Of a stretch of 64,000 nt of DNA, positions 22,501 to 33,374 are shown in pieces. The stretch's first letter is position 1, and each line of letters opens with the position of its first letter. The position numbers were made by a program, and so were the translations under genes. The notes under the pieces are model-generated. The model was not told the DNA's origin. It saw only the letters and a list, made by a program, of their open reading frames with translations, and did no database searches. Origin of the DNA: Micractinium sp. NFX-FRZ (lineage: Eukaryota > Chlorophyta > Trebouxiophyceae > Chlorellales > Chlorellaceae); contig JAPTJF010000029.1 of assembly GCA_029339195.1 (NCBI GenBank), positions 124,001 to 188,000 of the forward strand. The letters run 5' to 3'.

Positions 22501-23890
22501 GGCAGCAGACTCGATGGCACCCACTGCAGCATACGCCCAGAATGCAGCGCACTGCACGGGCAGGTGAAGACATGGCAAAGTGACGGGGCATTGGATGGGC
22601 GTCCGTGGGCTGCAGCGGCAAGACCCTGCCTCGTGCCCTCCCTCTTTTCCCGCCGCACCTCATCGCCCTGCTGCCGAGCAGGTGTGACCTTGCCCATGTA
22701 TCGCCAGTCCCAGGCAGCTGGCTCCGCCTGTGTCGCTGCATTCATGAGGCTGCCAACTGCCCGTGCTCTGCTGATTGTGGGTGCGGTGAATGTGCGCGCT
22801 TGCACGCGGGGGCAGCCTGCTGATTTGTCTAGGCACTGGCCGAGCTTGCCCCAGTCGGGTTTTGATACATCAATAAGCTCGTTCACGGTTCGCTGCAGGC
22901 AAGGCCAGGAGGGGGACAGGTGTAGGAAGTGAGGAGAGGGTCGCATCACCGCGCACGGTTTCAAAGGCCGCACCATTGCAGGCAACAGTACTGCATGGGG
23001 CCAGCACCATCTTGTGGGCAGGTGGGCATCACGGCCTGCCTGTGCAAGAATTGCCGTGACCTAGTTTTATTTTGCTTGCTCGCGATTGCTCACTCTGACA
23101 TTCTTCTGGAAGACCTCCTTGGCTTGCTCCAGCTGCAAGACCAGAGCAAGGTAGAGTTACTGCAATGCCGCAGGGCCCGCACACATCATGCGCACAGAAA
23201 GCCGACTGCTGCTGATTGTTTGCAGAGTGCCAGCACTACAGGCGCCAGCAGTACGTGTGTATTTGCACACATGCACACGCGAATCACCCCTTGCCGCACC
23301 TCACGTGCAGTCTTGTACTTCTTTTTATAGCGCACTGTCCAAGCAGTCCACAACCCGTCCAACGCCGCTTGGGGTATAGGGCCGGTATAGGCAGCCACAG
23401 CGTTCAACGAAGCAGGATGGACCAGGCCAGCAGCCCTCACGCTGATGCCGCTTGTTGACATTTTGAGCGCCTCGTAGATTGCCACCTGCGCAATGCGTTT
23501 GCTAGCAAAGCGAGCGAACACATCAGTTATGATCGCGGATGGTGGGCGGGCGGGTGCCGGTACACGATTGCCTAGTGGAAGAGGCGGCGCTGGGGGCGGC
23601 AGCCGCAGTCCCAGGGGCAGTGGTGGCAGAGGCAAGGGTGGTGGTGGAGGTGTCAGTCCTTCAGCACGTGCGTGCGGTGGTCGTGGGCGGGGCCGTGGTG
23701 GCAGCGCCTGCGCCGCCGTCAGCCAAGCGTGGCCCGGCCGCTTGACAAGCGCTGTTTGCTCCGTGCCATTTTCATTGCGGCTTGCTGGTTGCCGTTGAGT
23801 GGCCGGAGCGCCCGCGATAAGAACAAAAGCGCAGGCAAGCGAGAGCATGCCGCACAGCGCCCTCACAAGCGCTGTAGACATCTTGCGCAT
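19562..23890 (-). CDS. Secreted papain-fold (C1A) pseudoprotease with four Cys-rich repeats; last repeat frameshifted
   Basis: Fourteen exons (23300-23890, 23094-23132, 22957-23010, 22659-22892, 22352-22551, 22074-22215, 21827-21964, 21544-21590, 21316-21407, 21139-21189, 20745-20987, 20333-20593, 19947-20210, 19562-19814) join in frame until the last. A signal peptide (MRKMSTALVRALCGMLSLAC) leads into a long Pro-rich linker, then an I29-like start (LWTAWTVRYKKKYKTARE). The protease core runs WDWRYMGKVTPARQQG, CAAFWAYAAVGAIES, LSEQQILDC, GGSLLTENAY, YELNHAMLVVGYDF, VVKNSWGGGADWGDNGF and GACGMYSW. The Gln, His and Asn of the catalytic machinery are kept, but the catalytic cysteine (CGSCW in papain) is phenylalanine (CAAFW, codon TTC). 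Four units of about 80 residues follow, each with LP(V/L/I)DxC, WC and a late C-x3/4-C pair; I know no name for them. The last unit has a one-base deficit near 19742-19749, so the strict frame stops at 19702-19704. Confidence 0.85.
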
Positions 23891-24126
23891 CGCACCGGCG
23901 CGCAACACAAGCACGGTCGAGCGAACACATGAGCGCCTACCCCGCAGGCTTGGGCAGTACGCTGTGCCTGCTGGGGCGGCGGGCGGCGGGCCTATCACCC
24001 AGTGCAGGACAGCCTTGCTTGCGCTGCCCGGCAAGTACATGCTCACCCGTTACAGTATCAAATATGCAGTAGGCAGTTCAAGCGATACAGTTGAGTTCAG
24101 GCAGGAAAACACAGCGGCGCAGCGGG
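23891..24126. promoter_or_regulatory. Spacer GAL-C 3' end / pseudoprotease promoter
   Basis: Only 236 bases separate the GAL-C stop from the pseudoprotease start on the same strand. A minus-strand TGTAA at 24050-24054 lies 73 bases past the GAL-C stop. Confidence 0.5.
24050..24054 (-). terminator. Poly(A)-like signal TGTAA of GAL-C
   Basis: The minus-strand TGTAA lies 73 bases downstream of the GAL-C stop codon. Confidence 0.5.
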
Positions 24127-27100
24127 TCACGCGTTGCTGCCGCCGTTTGCCCACCGCGGGCTCTCCTTGTTCCGCTGCTGCATGCGCGCCATCTCGCCGG
24201 CCTTGCGCGCCGCCTCACTGTCCCCCAGCTGCTGCCAGCCCTTCAGGCGGCGCTGCAGCACGACATAGTATCCCACCACGCCAAGCGCCAGTACAGCCAC
24301 CACAGCCGAGAGCACAATAGCAAAGGTGGGCGGCCCGTTGGCGGAGGCCGTGCCTGGCCGGGCGCCCGGCAAGCCCGGCTGCTTCTGCTGCCGCCCCCGC
24401 CCGCCCGTGTAGTTGGGAATCCAAACCTGGAGAGAGGGGGCAGGTGATGGAGGCGCAGCAGGTGCGGTGGGTTCAAAAAATATGGGTGCTGCACGTGCAC
24501 TGGCTTCTTGACCTATCCCCACCCAAGCTGCGCCTGCATCGCACAGACCACCCACATCCTCAACCCTGTGGAAGTGAAAGGAAACCCTAACACCCACACG
24601 CCTGTGCTCAAGCTCGACGGACCGGCAGGCTGCGCCGCATGATACACTTGAAAACATTGCAGCACGGCAACCAAATTCACTACAATGCACTCCTGCTGCA
24701 GAAGTACGGCTACACACCTGCGGCTCCGGGACTGCCAGGTTGGCGGGCTGCGCCGCATACAGCAGCTGGCCGTGCCAGGGGCGCCAGGCCTCATCTGCGG
24801 GCCCCTCCAGCGGCTTGATGCGCAGCACCGCCACGTCGTGGGTGGCAATGGCGGCGGAGAAGGAGCCGGTGAATGTTCCCAGGTCCTGCTCTGCACAGCG
24901 CAGCGTGTCAGAGCGTGGACAGCACGGTCATCACGGCACCGCGCAGCACGGCGTGGCAGGCAGAGTTGGGGGAACAGCATGTCGGGCAGGTGAGCAGCGG
25001 CGGCGCTAAAGGAGCAGGGTGGCGCGCTGGCCCCTGCCCATCTGCTTCCCCGCCCTGCCAACCTCCCGCTTGCTCTCCACAGATCGCGCACAGCGGCCAC
25101 TGCAGCCTCCTGCCCCCCTCTCCGCCCGTCGTGCCCCTCCCCTCACCTCCATAAATGTCGCGCACAGCAGCGCGCTGCCCCCGCCTCAGCCCCAGCTGCT
25201 CCCAGTACACCGTGATGTTGGTCATGGGGTACTGGCTCTGGGTGGTCTGGAAGTTGGCCAGCACCACAGCGCGGTCGCCGCCCGCCAGCGGGGCAGCAAA
25301 GATCTGGAGGGTGCGTGTGGGTGGGGGGGGAGGCAGGGCGGTGGAGGTGAGGGAGTGGGTGGGTGGGTAGGAGGCTAGGGGAGGTGTGCAGGCGGGTGGA
25401 GCAACATGCCGCAGGCAGGCAAGCTGGCAGCGTGCCGCCAGTGTGCTGTGCATGCTGCGGCTCACCCGCCGCGTTCCCTGCTGCCAGATCAGGTCGCCGG
25501 GCACGCCCAGCTCGTCTTGGTTGATGGCTATGATTTCCTGCAGGCACCAGGCAGAGGGGGAAGGGAAGGAGGCGGTGTGAGGCACTGGCATCGGCAGGCC
25601 GGCTGGGGGCCCCGGCGCGGGTTCAGGAGAGATTGAGCAGCAGTTCCAGGGAGGGCTGGTTGGTTGGCGGCCCCCTCCATCCCCACATCCCAAGCTCCCC
25701 CAGCGGCACGCACACCTCCTTTCCACAGCACGGCTGTACATACCAACCCACCTTTTTGAGCAGCAAGTCCAGGGAGGACTGGTTGAGGGAGCGCAGGTCG
25801 TGGCCCACCATCAGCGGCGACTTCATGAGCGCCCACAGAGCAAAGTGGGTCTTGTGCTCCTGATAGAAGGGGCCGTAGGGGCGGTACTCTCCCAGGTGGC
25901 TGTTGCCCACTGCAGGGGTGGTTGAACACAGGCGGGAGAGGAGAGGAGGTGGAGGAGGAAGGGCAAGGTAGAAAGGCAAGGGGACCAGCGGGGGCAGCAG
26001 CAGCGGCAGCAGCAGCTTTCTGGCCCCACAAGAGGCAGTACAACCTCCCCGCTGTCCGCCTCGTGCCCTCCCCCCCAGCCGCCCATCTTGTGAGCGAAAG
26101 AGATGGCGATTTTCTTCTCGCCCCCATCCAGCGCAGCCCCAACCCACCGCAGAGCACCCCGCATCACCCAATTACAAAATCCTGCATGCCTCGCAACTCT
26201 TCCCTCTCGGGCACCCACCGTAGAGCATGTCCATGTCGTTGTGCCCCCTGCCCTCCCCTCCAAACTGGGCCAGCCCCACAGAGTACTCCAGCAGCTTGAC
26301 CACATTGTCCCAGGTGGGCAGGATGTCCTGCAGCAAGCAAAGCGAGGTGGGAGGTGCAGGTCTGGGAGCAGTGGAGGCTGAGGGTGGCACGAGGCCGGAG
26401 AGTGGGAGCAGGACAGCAGGAGAGGTGGCCAGCGGGGTGGTGCCCCGTAACAAACAGGGGCAGGCAAAGTTGAGAGAGATGGTGGGCATGGGACAGAGGG
26501 GCAAAGATTGAAAGTGCACTGTGGCTGCCAGCCATGTGTTCAAGCAGTGTACCGCACCTCAGTGACGCGCCAGCTGTGGCCAATCTGCACAACAGTGGGA
26601 GCGGGGCCACACACAAGCGCACACCGGTGGGCGAAGGAGCGCACGGTTTTGGGATGTGAGTTCAGCCACCAGCGCGCATTGAGGCAGGCAAGCGTGCGTC
26701 AGCGTGGCAGGCAGGCAGGCAGGCAGGTGGCTGTCACACGGGGGTCAGGCAGCGCCGGCACACTGCCGCCCCGGCTTGTGTCCTGCCCTGCCGCAAGCGC
26801 ACCTGCGGCGCCCATAGCCACGGCTCCATGACGCCCCAGTTGCACAGGGAGTAGAAGATGGGACGGCCTGCGGGGTGGGCATGCAGCAGCAGCGCCTCAG
26901 ACAATGACACCCTGACCTCACAGGTGTGCCACCTCAGGCGGCGCCCGCGCCAACCCCCCTGCAGCCGACATGCCGGCCCGCCCAGGCTGCCCCGCCCACA
27001 CACATGCCCGCGCCCTCACTCCTCACGCCAACCACTTGCGCTCCCATGGCCAGTCACCCGTCTTGTGCAGCGGCGCCACCCACATGCCGCGGTGTCCAGG

Positions 27101-29086
27101 GCGCAGACCCCACCTCTCGTGCCTGCCCACCTCCTGTCTCCCACCCACACACCCGTCTTTCAGCGCTGCCCGCATAATGCCAGTGCACACGTCCCACCTC
27201 CCGTGCCTGCCCAACTCCCTCGGTCTCCCACCCACCCACCCACCCGTCTTGTTCAGCGCCGCCCCCATGTCACGATACCGGTCCAGCACCCAGTTTTCCC
27301 GCTTGGCAAAGCAGTTGTCATACTTCAGATAGTCGACGCCTGCAGGGGGCAGGGAAGCAGTGTAGTGTGCTGAAGCGAAGGGTGGATGCTAGGAAGGGAA
27401 ACGTATGAGTTGTGCACCGGCGCAGCCGGAGGCGGCGGCTTGGCAGCGGGGCAGCACGGGTCTGGCCGGCCTCTGCACACCACCCCAGCCGCCCAGCCGC
27501 GTCCCCCGCCGCCCACTCACCCCAGTCAGCAAACGTCTGCGCATCCACCTCCTCATACCCCATGGAGCCTGCAAGCCAGGGAGGCAGCACGGCAGGGCAC
27601 AGCAGGGCACGGGTGGGACAGCAGGGCGAGGAGCGGGCTCCCAGCCAGCCAGCAGCAGCACTGCCACGGCAGAGATCTGAGCTGCTACCCTCACGCCGAG
27701 TGTCGCTGGCACCACATGCCGGCGGCTCGGCCGCCCACCGGGTGCTCGCTCCCTCCCCTGGCATCCCCTCCCTTGCCTGGGTAGCGGGCACACGTCATTG
27801 TGCCTGCATCGCTGTAGATGCCAAACTTGAGGCCCTTGGAGTGGATGTAGGCACCCAGGGCCTTCATGCCTGCACCGGATACAGGGATGTGCACGACCAC
27901 ACATGTGCGGGGTTGAGAGGGCTACGGCAGCGCACCAACGACGGCCCACAGCACACAGCGGCAGCGCACGGCACCGGCACACAGCGTCGGCACGCAAGCG
28001 GCGGCTGCAGGGGGGCAGATGTGCATGCAAGCAGGCAGCAGAGGCCGCACCGGAGACCACTGGTCTCTTGTTGGCCAGCAGAGCGGCTCCAAGCAGGCTG
28101 CGGCGCACAGCAACAGCATGCGGCAGCTGCAGACGAGCAGCGACAGCAGCTGCAGCGACAGCAGCTGCAGCGGCAGCAGCAGCAGCAGCAGGCAAGCGGC
28201 GGCAGCAGCAGCAGCAGCAGCAGGCAGGCGGCCAGGGGGGCGCACCCGAGGGGAACCGCTTCTTGTTGGCCACCAAGCGGCCCTCGGGGGAGCGCTCCTT
28301 CTCCGACCATGCATCGTCCAAGTTGAGGTACACGTAGCTGCAAGGGGGCAGTAGAAAGGATTTTGCTGGGGGTGGAAGAAAGGGTAGATAGCAGCAGGGC
28401 AGTGTTATTCTCGCCCCCCTGACCGGACGCCCAAGGTAGATCTCCTTGCGGGGGGGAGGGCACGGAAGGTGAGCAGCTTCCGGCACAAATGCAGGAGCAA
28501 GCAGGAGCGGAAGGAGGAGGAGAAGCAGCGCAAGGCAGGCGAGTCTCGGGTGGGCGATACAGAAAGCGAGGGGCCAGGGGTGTGGCACGGAGGGAGCGCA
28601 ACAAGGGGGGACCGAGGTTGTGGCAGGGCCACGGCGGAGTTGAAAATCAGCAGCAGCCGTGTGGCGGTGGCGGAAACGGGCAATTGCTTGTTTAGAGCTA
28701 CAAAAGCTTTTTTCGCAACACAACATACGCGACACAGGCCCGACACGGGCGCTCACCCCGCATCCCGCAGCCCCAGCGAGACCATCAGGTCGGCAATCTC
28801 TCGAATCTGCTTCTCATCGATTTCGGTGCGGAAGGCGTTCCATCTGCAAGCCTTAAAGGGGCCAAGGGGGGCACAGAGCGCAGGGGCCAGGAGGTTGGGG
28901 GCCCCCGCTGGCTGGCGGCGTGCGGCGGCGGGAGAGCGGCGGCGGCACACAGCACACCGCGTCGCGGCAGCAGGAGCGGCCCACTCACGTGTTAAAACCC
29001 ATGGCAGGCTTGCCATCGCCAAACTTCAGGGCCCTGGCGCCCAGGGAGCAGAGGAGCAGCAGTGCAAACACCCGCAGCGGCTGCAT
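24127..29086 (-). CDS. Membrane-anchored GH27 alpha-galactosidase, copy C
   Basis: Fourteen exons (28989-29086, 28757-28843, 28246-28337, 27777-27869, 27521-27568, 27244-27339, 26803-26867, 26558-26584, 26219-26327, 25752-25909, 25466-25537, 25147-25303, 24718-24890, 24127-24426) encode 524 residues. A signal peptide ([19 protein letters not shown]) is followed by [13 protein letters not shown] and [10 protein letters not shown]. The nucleophile Asp is in [10 protein letters not shown] and the acid/base Asp in [29 protein letters not shown] and [17 protein letters not shown] follow. Unlike copies A and B, the last exon adds a transmembrane helix ([20 protein letters not shown]) and a basic tail (RRLKGWQQL, then [11 protein letters not shown]), so the enzyme is predicted to be a type I membrane protein with the catalytic domain outside the cytosol. 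The intron after exon 4 has a GC donor (CCCAG/GCAAGG) at the same codon as in copy B. Substrate specificity (galactoside or N-acetylgalactosaminide) cannot be told. Confidence 0.95.
27055..27275 (-). repeat. Tandem copies of an exon end and splice donor inside GAL-C intron 6
   Basis: The exon 6 end and its donor (plus-strand cacccgtcttgttcagcg at 27241) are followed into the intron by two diverged copies starting at 27150 and 27055, about 91-95 bases apart. Each repeats the codon run around AACAAGACGG/GTGGGT and the intervening C-rich spacer. Confidence 0.65.
28139..28224 (+). repeat. CAG-rich repeat in GAL-C intron 3
   Basis: This is an imperfect run of CAG and CAGCTG units within the intron between GAL-C exons 3 and 4. 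Confidence 0.8.
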
Positions 29087-29623
29087 GGTGGCCAGAGTCT
29101 CCGCCAGAGGCGTCTGTCGTGCGTATGAAGATTTGCGGATGCACTGTAGCAATATCGGATCAGCTGTGCGGGTTGGCAGCGCCTGCGCGTAGGCGGTTGC
29201 TGTGCAGTCTGGGAGAAGCGCTTGGCAAGCCTTGCAGGCGCCGCTGCACGCTGCCGAAGTGACGCACTGAGCTACTCAAGGGACCGTGAGGAACCATCAC
29301 CACCTGCGGTGGCCCACCATGACACCCGCCACGCACAGCAGGGGTACTTGAAGTAAATTCTAAATGAAGTCTTTAGAGCCTCTCGCCCTCCTAAGTTGTC
29401 GCCGCTGCGCCACATGCGATGGAATGAACACTTCGAACTCGTCCTGCGGCCCCTGGCCCCCAACCACCTGCCTGCAGTTCAGCCGGCGGTTCCTGCGGTT
29501 CAGGGTTGCTTGCCTGCCGTGCAGCACACTCCTCCTGCATTTGTGTTCAGTACATTCGACTTACAACTTAGACTGGCAGTAACATAGGGTGCTTCTGCCT
29601 GCACCTGACTGCCGACTGCCGGG
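29087..29623. other. GAL-C promoter and exonuclease-gene 3' region
   Basis: This spacer of 537 bases lies between tandem minus-strand genes. A minus-strand TGTAA at 29561-29565 lies about 60 bases after the exonuclease stop. I see no coding sequence. Confidence 0.5.
29561..29565 (-). terminator. Poly(A) signal TGTAA of the exonuclease gene
   Basis: The minus-strand TGTAA lies about 60 bases past the stop at 29624-29626. Confidence 0.5.
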
Positions 29624-32545
29624 TCACTCCACTATGCGTGCATAGCAGAACGGGCACGTGAACACCTCGGCCTCTGCTGCCTCGCCCTCCCCTGCCGCGC
29701 CCCGCATGCGGTCCTGCAAGAAGCCATGAGTAAGCAAAGGGGGGTAAACAAACGGTTGATGAAGTAATGCGCAAGGCTTGTGTGCGATTTGTCACAGCTG
29801 AAGGGAGCATGCCGGGTCAAGGCGGGCCACAAGATGCCAGCTGGCCTTCATTCCGGCCAGCCTCAGCCTGCCCCCTTCCGTTGGCAGAGGCCTCGTGACC
29901 TCCCCTGCTTCCCCCACTGATGAGATAACTTGCGCAGCGCACCTGGACATGTGCAAAGGTCCGGACGAAGCTGTCCCCGCTCTCCTTGTGCACACGGCCC
30001 TCCACAACGTCCGCCAGCGTCTTGGCACCAGATGCCTGCATGCCAGGCACATTGACATCAGCTGACCATTGCAACAAACAAACCCAGAGGCCGACGCACA
30101 GCGCTGCAGCCAGAGCACCGCTGCAGCAGCATTCTGGCACCAGATGCCTGCACCGGCTTGCCATGGATCCCACCAACAGAGGCCTAAAATGCGAGCAGAG
30201 CATGGGAACACCAGTGCGCTGAACCTCACTGAGAAGTGCCGCCCTGCTCTCCGGCGAGGGGCACATCTGTCACGCCCGCCCCCTGCCGCCCTGCTCCCCG
30301 GCGACAGCATATCCCTCGCGCCCGCCCCGCCGCTGCTGCCCCGCCCACCCTGCTCCCCCTCACCTGCAGAAGGTGCGGCAGCAGCCTGGCCAGCACTGTT
30401 GCGTCCGTCCCCGCATCATGCTCCTGCTCCCCGGGCGGCAGCGCCAGCCCAAACCGCTCGCGCAGCGTCCCCTGCCTGTGGTTGGAGCAGTCTGCCACGT
30501 AGGCTCTTGCCAGGGGCAGCGTGTCCAGCAGCCTGGTCAGGAGGGCAGGGCGGGGAGGGAGGCAAGGAGGGGTGAAGAAGAGGCGGATGGCAGCCTGGCA
30601 GGCGGGTGCGCAGCAAGGATGCTGAGTCCCAAGAGCTGTGCTGCTGCCCAGCAGGCCACATCCCCCGGTATCTGCCAGCTCCTCGTCCCCACGCTGTGTA
30701 AAACCACCCTGCCACATCCTGCTCTGCCCTTTTCAGCCACCTTCACTCACCGCCACTCGCGGGGCACCGCCAAGCCGCGCCGCCCCCACTCCCCAATCAG
30801 CATGCGGGCATCAAATCCACCGTTGTGGGCCACGAGGAGCGGCGGGGGAGCGGCCGCTCCTGCCGCTGCACATTCTCTTGCTGCAGCGCTGGTAACACAA
30901 CCACAAGTAGCGGCAGTAGAAGGAGGAGGAACGACCCCAGATCTGGGTGTGCCCCCTGGGCCACCGCTGCACCCGCTGCCAGCAGAACCAAAGCTGCTGC
31001 TGGGGCCGCCGCCTGGGCTGGCTGCTGCGATGAATGCGTGCAGCAGGGGCGCCAGCTGGCCAAACGTGGGGCGGTTGGGGTCATGCAGCTCCTCGTTCCG
31101 GGCGCCGCAAACCTGCAGTCACAACAGGATACCGCCCTTGGACTTGCGATTGGCGTCGAGCCGATTGGAAACTGAATGAAAGGGCGGACGCCCTGCAGGC
31201 CCCACCTCTTCCATGCGCCATACTCCGACAGAAGCTTAGGCAGGGGCTCGCATGGCCACTCTCCGTTACAATGTTGCAATCGCTCACCCGTGCGGCCTCT
31301 TACAATGCTACAGCGAAGCACAAGGGCTCACCTGTGCAGCCCGGGGGCCGATGGTGCGTGGGCAGGTGCGCAGCAGCGCCGTCAGCACCTGGCACGTGGG
31401 GAGGTTGAGCACCGCTAGCTGGTGGATGTAGTCGCGGCCTGCAGGGTGCATGGGTGAGTGAGGGGCTTGATGGTAAGTTCAGAGGCGGCAGGCAGCGCCA
31501 TCTGGTGGATGTCACTTAGCGCACTGTGCAAGAAGAGGGCAGATGGGGTGGGGGCAGGGGAACGACAGATGGCAGCAGGGCAGGCCTGCCTCGGGCAGCC
31601 AGCAGAGGAGCGGTGGCTGCCTGAGTGGCAGGAGCGTGGGGACGGCAAGGGGCACCCAGGGATGCTGAGTGCAGGGAGCACATGCGGCTGATACATCCAG
31701 CGCCAGCCAGGGCAAATATACACACGCCAAAGGCAGGGCTGCAGTGCAGCTGCTGGCCCTCACCAGACAAGCCAGTCGTCTCGCTGTCCAAAACAAAGAG
31801 CGGGCCGTCACTTCTGGTCCAGCCCACTGCATGCGCCAGCCCTTGCGCCCCGGGGCAGTAGCCCGAGCGGGCCGTCACTTCTGGTCCAGCCCACTGCATG
31901 CGCCAGCCCTTGCGCCCCGGGGCAGTAGCCCAGCTTGACATAGGGCGGCTGCAGGCTGCGCAGGGCGGCGGGGGCGCGCGGCAGGCGCCTGCCAGCCGCC
32001 GGCTCCACCAGGTGCTGGGTGCAGTGGGCGGGCGGGTGTGCCGTTGCGGGGAGCAGCACAAGCCGCACCCACTCCTGCGGCTGACAACCCAGCACACCAG
32101 CACTGCTAGTGCTGCTGCTGCCTGACGCGTCCACCACCAGCAGCAGCGCAGCAAAGCGCTCGCTGGTTGGCGGCGCCGGAGGAGCATGCGCATGTGGAGG
32201 GGCGGCTGATGATGCCGCAACAGCTGGCGGCGGGTTTGGCAGGGCTGGCGGCAGGGCTGCGCTCCTCGGCGGCGCTGCCTCGCGTTCAGGCGTGGGGGGC
32301 TCAGCCACGGCTGCAGCTGGCGGCACAGGAGCATGAGTCGTGCTGGCGGTGTTGGCGGTGCCGTTGTTGGGTGCCCGGCCGTCGTCAAGCCAGGAGAAGT
32401 AGCGGCAGGCGGTGGATGCCGGGAAGCGGGGGCAGTTGGCGTAGGTGCGTCCCCTATTCTTGGCGCTGTTGCTGACTCCCACGTAGGGCGGCAGGCCGCA
32501 CTGGCAGGCGGCACTGGGGCCCCTGGCCCCTGGGCGGCGAGGCAT
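29624..32545 (-). CDS. GRF zinc finger plus DEDDh 3'-5' exonuclease, frame broken by a 67-base duplication
   Basis: The exons are 31764-32545, 31332-31438, 30751-31112, 30364-30532, 29943-30035 and 29624-29713. The N-terminus has a GRF-type zinc finger (CQCGLPPYVGVSNSAKNRGR, then ANCPRF and CRYFSWLDD), a module that binds nucleic acid in topoisomerase III-alpha, APE2 and related proteins. A Pro/Ala-rich linker leads to a DnaQ-like exonuclease with motif I FVLDSETTGL, motif II LLVAHNGGFDARML and motif III EHDAGTDATVLARLL, so the DEDDh residues are present. The last exon adds a lone CPFC pair (EVFTCPFCYARIVE). Inside exon 1, bases 31798-31864 and 31865-31931 are a tandem duplication of 67 bases. 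As 67 is not a multiple of three, the GRF frame reaches a stop at 31808 and the exonuclease is out of frame. Without one copy the model is continuous (511 residues). A substrate cannot be named. Confidence 0.8.
31798..31931. repeat. Perfect 67-base tandem duplication in an exon
   Basis: Two adjacent copies, each beginning gagcgggccgtcacttctgg and ending ggggcagtagccc, lie inside exon 1 of the exonuclease gene. They look identical over the whole unit, so the event is recent or an assembly artefact. Confidence 0.9.
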
Positions 32546-33374
32546 CACGCATGCAGGCGGCGGCGGGCAGGGAGCGGCAGCGGCGGGGGGTGCCTGCTGA
32601 CACGGCAGCTGGCCGCCTGAACCCTCGGGATTCCGGGACCGCTGACTTCTTGACACCCGTGGACGTCTACACGCGCGAGTCGGTCGTGCTCGAGGCTCGG
32701 GGCACACCGGTCGGTGACACAGGCGCCAAAATGTGTCCTCCGTGCAGCCAAGTATTTGTCGATGGCGAATAGAAGCATCTAGACTCCTGCGGGAGTGCCC
32801 GAGAGGGTGCTGCTGAGCCTGCTGTCGCGGACGGTGGTGCCGCCATGTTGCGTTTTGAGGCACGCGGCGTCACCGGTGGTGGGCTGGTTCAGGGCTTGCC
32901 GTTACAGACTCTCACTGGTCTCCCTGGTTATTATACAACGGCAGTTTGCTGACAAACTCGATAGGGCAGCCACCTTCCCGGGCAAGGGGTACTGTTGCCG
33001 TTGGTCGGGAGCACAGCATTCCCAGCTGCGCCTGACGCGCTTGCAGAGCTCAACCCGTGTGACCTATGCTCGAACGCTTGGCTCACTTGATGCTGAACGC
33101 TGTGCACATGGACGCCCGAAACACCCATCGGCAGCTTCAGGTTGAATGGCCAGGGCTAGCAAAGGTGGAAGCTGCGGAGCAGCTGCGTGCCGTCGCTGGG
33201 CCCCCATACAAGCGCGTAGAGTGCACCGCGACGGTCATTGTGGCGTCCTGAATTTCTATACCTGCGCCACAGCATGGTTCGGAGGTAGGTCTGCAGTGGC
33301 CGCCGCACAGCTTGCTACCTTCGAGCGGACTTTATCGCCAAGCTTACAGATTTGCTCATCACTGCTGCAGAACA
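32546..33374. promoter_or_regulatory. Divergent promoter region exonuclease / SRCR kinase
   Basis: This gap of 829 bases lies between two divergent start codons. I see no supported gene in it. GC content drops noticeably toward the SRCR-kinase start. Confidence 0.5.

Noticed and set aside
31010..31130. Possible additional intron inside the exonuclease exon around the Gly/Ser-rich region
   Set aside because: The frame is open and joins motif I to motif II without it; low complexity alone is not evidence for an intron.
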